Positions 55,069 to 64,000 of a stretch of DNA of 64,000 nt are shown here, in pieces (within the stretch, counting starts at the first letter, position 1; each line of letters opens with the position of its first letter). The notes beneath the pieces are model-generated. The model saw only the letters and a program-made list of their open reading frames with translations. It made no database searches and had not been told where the DNA came from. The stretch is from Microstegium vimineum (lineage: Eukaryota; Streptophyta; Magnoliopsida; Poales; Poaceae), in the NCBI GenBank assembly GCA_022036555.1, contig CM039119.1, positions 41,016,858 through 41,080,857 on the forward strand, in the 5' to 3' direction. The position numbers and the translations under genes are program-made.

Positions 55069-57921
55069 AATCTCGTCCCCGAGATTCAGGGGTTACTACT
55101 CTAAAGGGTGGCGCTATGTTTGACTATGGTTGATAGCTTTTACCGAAGGTTCTATGGCATTAGTGCATCAGGTTTTGCAAAGAATCTTTTGAACAAGGGT
55201 TTAAAAGAAGCTTTTCGTGGAAAAGGTTTTGAAGGATGGGCTTTTTCGAAAGCAGTTTGCAAGAACCTTTTAAATAAAGAAAGTTATTTTATAAATAGGA
55301 TGGGGGAGAGAGCACTTTTGTATATTCAAATTAGTTTTTAAGTGAAGTCATTTTTTTAAGAGATTTTGAAACTTTCTCAAATCGAGTTCAAACTTTCTTT
55401 TGAAATCATCTTTTGTTTCCAAACCATGGTTTTTGGAAAACATTTTGAATATGGGTTGAAAACATTTTCCACGCACACCAAAATTTTGTAAAACGGTTTC
55501 AAAAGCTATTTTGGGAAAACTCTTTTCTTTGAGCAAAATATGACTCTGGAAACAGTTTTTATTTCGAAACAAAATCGGCTTTTGAATTTGGAAAACCAAA
55601 ACATTTTATCATTTTGCAAGGTATTTTGAAAGAGCTTGGGAAATTTGGTTTTCATAAATTCTTTCCTTTTGAAAAATGCTATTTGAAGAAAACCTTAAAT
55701 CTTTTCCCTTCCTTTTCTTTGAAAGAAAACTTTCTCAAATTTTTAGGGACGCACACAAAAGGGTTTTGAAGCACCTTTTCAAAATAACATTTTGAAAATG
55801 GGAGCGAAGTTTTCAAAACATTTGAGGCATCCCAAAGTTTTTAAAGCTAAAGAAGTTAAGAAGCTTTTTGAAAATCCCGTTTCTTTTTAAAGTTGGTTTT
55901 GCAAAGCTTTGGGTTTTGGAAATTCTTTGAATAGAGTTTTGAAATCCAAACATCCTTTATTTTAAATAAAACTCCTTTTAAATGGGTGCTTTTGAAGTAG
56001 AGTTTTGAAATGCTCAGCTCGGGATTACGGTGCTATGCGGGTACTACATAGAGTGGTCACAGTCAAGTACCCCGATACTAGCATACGCCCGGAAGTAAAC
56101 CATGTGGATGCATCACACATTGGGCCCCAAGTCTCGTACGGCATCGTAGGTCATGATCACGACACTTCCCCATGTATGTCCCAACTTAACCTCGATACCC
56201 CAAGAGAGAGGGGAGGAGAGTTTTATAGAAGGGAAAAGCCTTTGTAAAACATTTTGAAAATCACTTTGAAAATAAGTTTTAAATTTTTGTTTTGTAGATT
56301 TTGTAAAGAAGAAGGTTACAACCTTATGATTTTGAAATAAATTCAAACATGTTTGAAATAGGTTGTATCCTGTTTTTTTTTGGGGGGGGACTAAAACAAA
56401 AAGCCCAAAGAGGTTTCGAAAACACTTTGAACAGGTAGTTTAGAAATCCCAAAACTTTTAGAAGGTTTTCGCTTTTCAAAACCACTTTTGAAACGATTTT
56501 CACAGGCATTCAAGCCTTTTGAAGGGAAGTTTTTGGAAATCAAAATGTTTAATAAACTTTTCCAAATAGACTTTTTGGACAAGAGATGTTTTTGAAACAG
56601 GTTAGTAAATAGCATTCAAAATCCTTTTTATGAAAATGTTTTGCAAATACCGAAACTTTTAAAGATGGCTTGTTTTAAAATTTTGTTTCTATTTTTGAAC
56701 ATTGTTGAAACAAAAATTGTTTTGGAAAACAAAACAATTTGAAGGTATTTGCTTTTTAAATAAAAACACACATTTTTTGAATGGTTTCAAATCAAATACT
56801 TTTGAAATACGCTATTTATTTTTGCAACAAGGTGTCGCTTCCTTTTCTTTTAAATCAAAACAGATTTTGAAAATAATTTGAAATCATTTCTTATTTTTGA
56901 AGGGAAAAAGTTTTGGCAATCAAACTTGGTTTTTTTCATAAACACTATTTCAAAGCAATGCTTTTGAAATTAGGTTTTGAAAGCCCATTTTAGTTTTAGA
57001 AGTCATTTTGCAGACAAAATCTTTTTGCAAGTATTTTGTTTGGTAAAACAGCTGCAAACCAATTTTGAAGGTTTGGTTGATTTTGAAATAGACTTGACTT
57101 GTATAGGATGAAATCAAAAGTTTTCTAAAACAAAATCGAGCCAAAGGTCTTTTGAAAATACTTCTTTCAATTTGGGGTGAAAAGCAAAACTTTTGTTTGT
57201 TGTTTTTTTTTCAGAAATGAGTTTGTAAAACATTTTGAAAGGAAACCGATTTTCAAGCTGTTTTGTTTAACACTTTTGAAATCAGATCGAGTTATGAAAG
57301 GAACCAAAATTGCTTTCTTTTGAAAGTGGAGGGGGTTTCAAAATGTTTTTAAATTGTTTCTCTTTTGAAAAGGAGTCATTTTTTTAACCCTTTTAAATCA
57401 AAAGAAGGCAATTCTTTTAAAATTTAGTTTAGTGAAATAGTTGGAAACATTTACTTTGGAAAAAGGGTTGATAGAAGCCTAATGCATTGGGTTTGTTATT
57501 ATCATTTTATTTTAACTATGTTAGTCAGGATCTTTTATCTAGTCATATGGCGGCTTTGGGTTTAGCCTGCTATATTAACCGGTATCCGGAGTCTCACATA
57601 CACAAAATGGCTTCTACAGCCTACACTCAAAACATTAAAATTCAATAGAGGCATAACAACACAAGATCACAACTCCTATATGCATAGTATTGACTTGCGG
57701 CGACTCCTAAGCCTTTAAGTCTCACACAACTACCGAGCTAGCGTGGGCAGTAAAGGGAAGGTTCTCTACAGGTCAACTTCCATAAAAGGGGAGAGTCAGT
57801 TAGCATGAAGAATTCAAGGCAGAGAGAGAAACAAGTGCTAACACCTATAGTTATTCATTAAACAGATTGGTTGGCCTCTAAACTAGTGTTTGGTTCTAAG
57901 GGTCTCGTCCTAGGGTCAAGT
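55069..57921 (-). other. R6 interior: TTTTGAAA-rich tract, no coding domain
   Basis: From about 55130 to 57470 the DNA is dominated by irregular repeats of TTTTGAAA, TTTTGGAAA and AAAACTTT. It is broken once by a GC-richer island (56005-56220, CGGGATTACGGTGC to ACCTCGATACCCC). No gag or pol motif was found on either strand. From 57480 to 57900 is ordinary non-coding DNA leading to the primer-binding site. Confidence 0.65.
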
Positions 57922-57937
57922 ATGGCTCTGATACCAA
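57922..57937 (-). other. R6 primer-binding site (initiator Met tRNA type)
   Basis: On the minus strand TTGGTATCAGAGCCAT directly follows the LTR end. This is the standard initiator-Met primer site. Confidence 0.85.
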
Positions 57938-57938
57938 C

Positions 57939-60428
57939 TATAACGATCTCAATTTTCCGCGAAGGGAAAATCCACAGATGTGAATTATAATAAGATAGTC
58001 TAGAAGATCATCCCATCGCATTATCAAATTACAGTCGATAATCATCATCATACACGAGTTCTGAATTTAAAAGAGTACATTAAGAGTCTAACTCATTTAT
58101 TACATCGCCACCTGGGCGGAAACACACGAGCACGCAACAACTAGAACATCGAAAGGAAGCGTAGATCTTCAGCATCTCCGACTTGAGTGCAACACGAAAC
58201 CCTACTCCTCCAGGTCGACGTCCTCGATCTCGTCCTCCGGCTCATCACCTGAATCCAAAATCTTTCAGTACGGTTTGTACTGGACACTGGCTCCCACCCT
58301 ATGCTTTGTGTTTTCTTTGTGGAAAGTGGTATGCAAGGGCTAGAGAAGAGAACCTATTTTTGGCTATGGGTTTCCTATGCAGGTTTATATTAAGTAATAA
58401 TAGTAGTAGTAAGTGTATATCGAGTTTTAACACATTTCCCACACATCCATCCCATCCACACACACTCTTACACTCTCTAGGCGACAAGGACAACTCCCTC
58501 TCATCCTTGTCTCAACGGCTCACAGACGGGTCCTACAAAACCCAGGGGAGAGAAGAAGGGACTCATCTCACTACTCAAGAGAAGCGTATGTCGAGGGAAT
58601 GTCCATATCCGGGGACACGGCTATACATATAGATCGATCAACTCTGCAGAGTGTGTACACCTGTACCCACAAGATCACCATCATCGGCATGTGCACTGCC
58701 TAGGCTGATACCGGGTTGTCTTCCAACCCGGAACGATACCATCCTGCCACTCAGCCCTGGGGCTCCCCGACGCATCAGCAAACTAAGACCGGGAGACGCA
58801 GTACCTGGCCACAGTGGTACTGCGCATCTAGTATGGTGCGGGATCCCCAACACCAGCACCACCCACCCTATCACCTCACAACCAAGCAGTAATGGCATTG
58901 TCCGGATTGGTCGAACATCCGTCCCCCGCCCATTCAGGGACGAGTGGTGTGTACGAAAAAGTCCCATGGTTCCGGTCCTCTTGATATCCAGTTCCTAGGT
59001 AGGATCAGACAGGACATCTCCTCTCAAGGGGTCCAACACCCCGTGCCTCAGCGGCACCTCCCTCCCGGGGCTCGCCCTGGGATCTCCTCAAACCACATGT
59101 ACCCGCCACAGGTACCTCTCGCAGGGATGCCCAGGTCACATCCCCTGGCAAGACTTGTCCCACGGACTTGTCGTGGATCCTGTCCGATAGACTCAACCCT
59201 CACCACACACCCAAGACACACGCTAAGATCTCCCCAAGATGTTAATCATTATAATGGCACACAGTGCCTAGCCACTCACAAACAATCCTCCACTCAGCAT
59301 CACATCAATGACATAATGCGAAGTAGAAGTAAGCAGCGAGCAAGTAAGTAAAGCTGCTATCTATCCTAACAGCGGGTGTGCAAGGGTAAGGTTGTGACAA
59401 GGTAAGGGCTTTCCAAGCAATCTACCATGCAACCTATCAGTTTAATTGCAAAAAGTAAAGCACTAGCATCTATGTATATGCATGTCTAATAGGATTCTAC
59501 AAGGTTGGGTGGGACATGGCACCTGTTGGTTACAGATCCATATATTCATCCACATCCTGTTGCTGCCCATGTCTCCTGCCTCCAACAGATCACCGGTTCG
59601 ATCGACATCATCCTCGATGCAACTACCTCGACAGAGCGACAAAAAAGGAAGAAAGCAATCAAATCCTTAACCAAGATCGAAATCAAAGGCAGCGAGATAA
59701 AAAGAGCAGTTAACAACAAAAAACACCAAAAGACTTAGCCCTCGCGGTGGTTGTCCGCTTTCCTCGGGCTCAAAATAAAACATGAGTGGTTGTCTGTTAA
59801 GCATAAGCTTGAGTCACGACCCCGAAATAACCACACTTCCCGGGTTGATGGTGTCAACCTGTATGGCTTCAAGAGAAAGGACCTAGGCTCTAGCTTAACT
59901 TAAACATACACCATGACTTGCGGTCTTTTGATCCGAGTGCCATGGGATTCGATGGGAACCGAAAAGATTGCAAGCAGGAGAGAAGAAAAGCACAACAGGG
60001 GTCGGCCATTGTAGCCTTAAACCCCACAAGTCACGACTAAACATGAACAACCAAGGACGAACAATGACGCAAATCACAAGAGTTGTGACTTGGTCCCATG
60101 GTACTTCAGCTTACACACCACGAAAATTGGCGCAAGCAGAAGAGAATGGGACAGGAGAAACAGGGGAAGGGGTTGGCTAGGCCGTCCATATCACGTCCTT
60201 GGTAATGATAGTTTTCTGATGGTCGATCGAGTCGACTCGCATGGTTCCAAGAACATGAAACAGACCATAGCTTCGCTAACCAGAAGAGAGGTTGGAACGG
60301 GGAAAAAATAAAGAAAAGGGGCAGTGGTCTACTTCTCCCAATCCACACGCCATGGCAAAAGGCGAGACATTGAAAAAGAAGCAACACACACAAGAGAACA
60401 CGCAACACCCAAATCCGCTTGTAGGGTA
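57939..60428 (-). repeat. R6 5' LTR (right copy), incomplete
   Basis: Matches the left LTR from TATAACGATCTC (57939) to about 58840, with an insertion of about 60 bases near 58590-58650. It then continues into sequence the left copy has lost. Its expected outer end (GGGTTGTTACA) is not seen. Instead the opposite-orientation R7 LTR begins at 60429. Confidence 0.6.
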
Positions 60429-60990
60429 TGTAACAACCCATGTTTTCCAACAACCAAAAATCCGAACCTTCAAAAACTTTTCTTGCTTTGTGTGAAGCAT
60501 GTAGTTGCTAGGTGAAACCGAGCTAACCCTAGTAGAGTTTATCGATAAATCGTTGCATGCATATAGATTGGTTGTAATCGTGTGCCTCGGTTCTTGTGTT
60601 GGTTTTGAGTTTCGAGTTCTATTTTGTGTTGGTGTGCACAAATCCATAACTAATTCCTTTCCTGGAATTTCCTAGCAAATTCTTTCGTTGAGCTCCTTTT
60701 GAATTTCTCTAAATTCCTTGGATCGAATCCCACCATGAGCCCAATTCGATCCATAGTGACCTCCTTCCAAATCCATAGCAAAATCACTCCCTTTGAATTT
60801 ATCTCACATCCTTTTGGAGTTCCTCCCAAATCTCTCCTAAGTCCCCCTAGAATTCTTGCAAATCCTTTTCAATAATCATCAAGTCCTCTTGTTCAGGAAG
60901 AGATAAATGTGAGAAGGTTTTTACTCCAAAGCCACCAGGCCCAGCTGGCCACCTGCCCTCTCCCTGGCCCAAGTCGCAGGCCCAGCTGCC

Positions 60991-60995
60991 CCTGC
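60991..60995. repeat. Target site duplication CCTGC, left of R8
   Basis: CCTGC directly before TGAAAGG. It recurs at 63263-63267 directly after CCCTACA. Confidence 0.88.
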
Positions 60996-63262
60996 TGAAA
61001 GGTCCTTGTGTGATTTTGGTAATTGAGCGACAACTTAGGTGGACTAATATGTGTCTAAGTGATATATAAACAGGAGATTAGTTCACAGGTGATTGTGTGA
61101 TGAAGGAGCTTAATTGCACATGAAACATGACATGGAGTCATGTGACCAAGGTGGAGAAGATCAAGATGAGGCTTGGCTTGATGGACCGGTTGCAAGTGTG
61201 AAGGGCAAGCGGGTGATGCTTGGCGCCGATGGACCAAGGCAACGGTGAAGAGCAAGTGAGGTCAAGATCGATGAACCAATACAGTCACGTGATGAGATGA
61301 AGTGGATCATATCATTTGATGATTGATTGGTGCATGTGTTGCATCAACATTGGATATGGAGATGGATTGGAATGCGCAAGGCAAAGGTATAACCATAGGG
61401 CATTTCCATTTCACCGGTCATTGGTGTGTAGAGAAGTTTATGACCAGGTTTAGGATAGATAGCCGTACTATCAAGAGGGGCAAACTTGTTTGCATATCGG
61501 TTATCTAGTGCCACTTGGAGCGATCTAACTTTGCGATATATTAGGATCGAGTGGCGCAGTGAGAGCAAGTGAAAATGCTTTGAAAGTGATTGTGAAAATG
61601 CTAACACACTTGCACAAGGTGGTGATCACATTTGTGTTGGTACTTGTGAAGCAGAGGAAGAAGTGCGGAGAAGTTTCAGCTGAGAAACTAACTACGGACG
61701 CTAGGGTTTTGGTGTGTCCGGACTATTTCGTGTGCGTCCGGACACACACCCTAGGCTGGCTCGGCTGTGAAGGAGAGTCCAGATGCTAGTGCGTGTCCGG
61801 ACCGGAGGACCTGGATAGCGTCCGGAGCGTTTTGCGTTCTCTGGAACCTCTCTGCTGGAGTCCGGACGCTGGAGGAGTTGAGTCCGGACCCTATGAACAG
61901 GAGCGTCCGGAGACGCATGGCAGGCAGCGGCGAAGGCGCGAAAAGAGCTGTTTGAATCAGGAGCTGACTGGACGCATACGCCATGGTCTGGACGGCGCTC
62001 CGCACATGTCCGGAGGCCGCGTCCGGAGGTCAAACAGAGAAGCTGTCTCTGCTGTGTGGGGGCGTCCGGACGCTGTTGATGGTCCGGACCCCACACTGTT
62101 GCTTGCGTCCGGACAGGGCGCAGAAAGCGTTTTTCAGTGGGAAAACGGCTAGTTTCGATGGGGAGGCTATTTATAGCCCTTGGCCGGCCCTTGGGGTTGG
62201 TTGAGCACCTTGGGCATGTGTTGCCTCTAGTGTGCTTGGTTTGGGAGCCCTCTAACTCACTTGTGCAAGCAATAGTGCGATTCTAATTGCGAGTGAGTGA
62301 TCTCTAGTGCGTTGCTTTGAGAGATAGCTTCGTGTGGCACTAGGTGATCGTGTTGCAAGCTGGTGGTGCTTGTTACTCTTGGAGGTTGCCACCTCCTAGA
62401 CGGCTTGGTGGCTTGTGGCTCCATCGAAGCGCGCAAGAAGATTGTGCGGCGCTCCGGAGAAGTGCTTGTGAGGGGCATTGTGCTCGCCCCGCAGGAGATC
62501 GCGAAGAGAAACTCTAATTGAGCGTGTCATTGAGTTACCCTCACTTGTGGGTAGATTCTTGCGGTGCCCGAGTGAGTGGGCTAGGCTTGTGAACGCCTAT
62601 TAGCCGCCGAATCACCAAGTGTGTGGTCGACACAACGGGGACTAGCTTGGTGGCAACCAAGTGAACCTCGGGAGAAAAAACGCCGTGTCAACCTTGTACA
62701 CCTTCTCGGTGGTTTGCATTCTCCAAATCACTAGCTTGTATTTACTTTCTTATACTTGTGCTAGTGGTAGTTTGTTGCTCTTGTAACTAGATTTGCTTGT
62801 GTAGCTTGTCTAGTTACCTTCTAGCTTGGGTAGCATAGAAGTAGCTCTTGAGTGGTTGTTTGGCTTGTGTAGCCTTGCTAGTCACATTGCTTAGTTTGTG
62901 TAGCTAAGTAAGTTGAGCTCTCTAGTTGACTTGTGTAGTCTTGCTAGAGAGCATTGCTAGTGAGCTTAGGTGCTTTGTGCTTTGCTTACTAGTATGTGTA
63001 GGAGCTCCCTTTGTGCTTAGAGTACTAGTTGCTTAGGTTTGTGTGACCTTGCAACCTAAACTTGTTTAGGTGAGCTCTCCCTAGCTTGGCACTTTAGTGA
63101 GCCCAATTAGGATACTTTGCTAGGTGCTAAAGTTATAGATAGAGGGGTGTAGTCTTGGCTAGACCGATAGTTTTAATTTTGCATTTGTTTCGGTTAGCCG
63201 CCGCGCGTAAGTTTTAGAAAGGACTATTCACCCCCCCTCTAGTCCACCATCTCGACCCTACA
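60996..63262 (+). mobile_element. R8: 2267-bp solo LTR
   Basis: Begins TGAAAGGTCCTTGTGTGATT and ends CTCTAGTCCACCATCTCGACCCTACA, with CCTGC duplications on both sides. No interior, primer-binding site or second LTR is present. It is therefore a solo LTR, formed by recombination between the two LTRs of a former element. The TGAAAGG start and the CACCCCCCCTCTAG phrase before the end are common in grass copia LTRs; I do not assign a family. Many short direct phrases (CTTGTGTAGCTTG, CTAGTTGACTTGTGTAG) fill 62700-63000. Confidence 0.85.
61717..62113. repeat. Cluster of twelve TCCGGA palindromes in R8
   Basis: TCCGGA occurs at about 61717, 61737, 61796, 61820, 61861, 61882, 61906, 62009, 62021, 62064, 62082 and 62108. 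It is often extended to the 8-bp palindrome GTCCGGAC or to GCGTCCGGACGC. Spacing is irregular. The segment is GC-rich within an otherwise moderate LTR and lies upstream of CTATTTATAGCC (near 62170), a TATA-like box. Confidence 0.85.
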
Positions 63263-63267
63263 CCTGC
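63263..63267. repeat. Target site duplication CCTGC, right of R8
   Basis: Second copy of 60991-60995. R7 sequence resumes after it. Confidence 0.88.
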
Positions 63268-64000
63268 CCCTGTCCATCTCGCGCCCAGCCCAGCAGCGGC
63301 CGCAAGGCCCAGCGCTGCGCCCTTGCCTCCCCGTGGCCCACGCTGCCCGCAGCCCAGCAGGCCCAGCTCGTGCCCCTGCCTCACCCAAACCCTAGGGCGC
63401 GCCCACGTGTCCCCCAGAGCCGCCGCCGCCCCGAGTGGGAGAGCCACGCATGTGCGCCATCGCTACGCGCATCCGCGCCTCTGCACATGCTCCCCCGCGC
63501 CCCTTGGCGTCCGCACCGCCTCAGGATTGCCGCCACGTGCCCCTGGGTACGGACGTCGAGGCGCATCGCCGTCCGTGCTCTAACCCTAGCCGGTCGCGCC
63601 CTATAAAGACTAAAGTCGCCGCTCCTTCCTCGTCTTACTTCCTCCAGCCGCTGCCACCCTCTTCCTCCTCTAGGTCACCATGCCGACGCGCCACTGCGCT
63701 ACAGTCGTGCTCCGATCGGACACATTTGCGCCACGACCGTTGCACCGCGACGCCGAGCACCCCCGCAGGCACATCCGTTCACGCCACAACGTCACTCTGC
63801 CCGCCGTGGACACGCCACGACTGTCCCTTCAGCCTCGTCTGCGTGCCAGCGTCGAGCCTCCTCCACTCATAGGGGTCCTCCACGGAGCCGACCTTCCCGC
63901 TGCCTCAGTGCTGACCTGCGCCACTCAGAGCCGGTGCTGCTGCTCTACTCCATAGCTGCGATGCTAGCCTCAACCACCTGCCTGACCGCCTCGCCCCAGC

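Larger units (their letters stand above)
51537..60428 (-). mobile_element. R6: long-LTR, non-autonomous Ty3/gypsy-like element
   Basis: The left LTR (51537-55051) starts TGTAACGATCTC and ends GGGTTGTTACA. A polypurine tract complement (GACTACCCCCTTATAGG) follows. The interior ends with ATGGCTCTGATACCAAC, the complement of an initiator-Met primer-binding site, next to a second LTR from 57939. This orientation is minus. The combination of a TGTAACAACCC LTR start and an initiator-Met site resembles the Tekay/Del-type chromoviruses. The interior (2.9 kb) has no gag or pol. The right LTR is cut or rearranged near 60428. Confidence 0.72.
60429..64000 (+). mobile_element. R7: LTR of the R6 family in opposite orientation, split by R8
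   Basis: TGTAACAACCCATGTTTTCC at 60429 is the start of the R6-type LTR read in + orientation. Through about 60960 it corresponds to the complement of 54600-55051 (ATCGATAAATCGTTGCATGC, CTAGGTGAAACCGAGC). It resumes after R8 at 63268 with a GC-rich region like the complement of the middle of the R6 LTR, and leaves the window. Whether it is a solo LTR or the 5' LTR of a full element cannot be told. Confidence 0.65.

Overview
The window is about 64 kb of plant nuclear DNA, almost certainly from a grass and most likely a panicoid (Sorghum/Miscanthus/Saccharum/maize group). The signs are dense nesting of Ty3/gypsy and Ty1/copia LTR retrotransposons, a CACTA transposon with TTTGCCGAGTG subterminal motifs, a Tourist-like MITE and short GT-AG introns. 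I see no rRNA, tRNA, CRISPR or bacterial feature. The only convincing host gene is one L-type lectin receptor kinase at 49134-51467 (+). Everything else recognisable is mobile DNA, nearly all with broken coding frames.

Layout. (R1) The window opens inside the pol gene of an Athila-like Ty3/gypsy element on the + strand. It continues at 20374 and ends with a 3' LTR starting at 21243. (R2) A complete 16.3-kb Tat-lineage Ty3/gypsy element (4032-20373, target duplication ACTTG) sits inside R1. It has 1.4-kb LTRs, a primer-binding site, gag, protease, RT, a degenerate RNase H plus a second archaeal-type RNase H, and integrase. Downstream of pol lies a long region holding an antisense, six-exon, five-intron gene remnant with its own TATA box. 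From 22740 to 27736 is gene-free DNA with a decayed L1-type LINE on the - strand.

(D1) A CACTA DNA transposon runs from 27737 to 48406 with coding on the - strand (TNP2 transposase and a second ORF). It was opened by R3, a non-autonomous Tat-like LTR element on the - strand (31214-46747, target duplication ACTAC). R3 was in turn hit by R4, a complete copia element (32014-38538, target duplication AAAAC), and by R5, a rearranged Athila-like element on the - strand (about 39524-45356). D1 is followed by a 247-bp MITE with TTA duplications, a 103-bp-period promoter duplication, and the lectin receptor kinase gene.

(R6) Seventy bases after the kinase stop codon begins a - strand element with 3.5-kb LTRs. 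Its 2.9-kb interior carries no pol and is largely a TTTTGAAA-rich tract. (R7) A second LTR of the same kind, in opposite orientation, begins at 60429 and leaves the window. It is split by (R8), a 2.27-kb solo LTR with CCTGC duplications and a cluster of twelve TCCGGA palindromes.

Insertion order read from the nesting: R1 before R2; D1 before R3; R3 before R4 and R5; R7 before R8. The broken reading frames mostly differ from the family pattern by changes that C-to-T deamination would produce. This fits old, silenced, methylated elements around one surviving gene.
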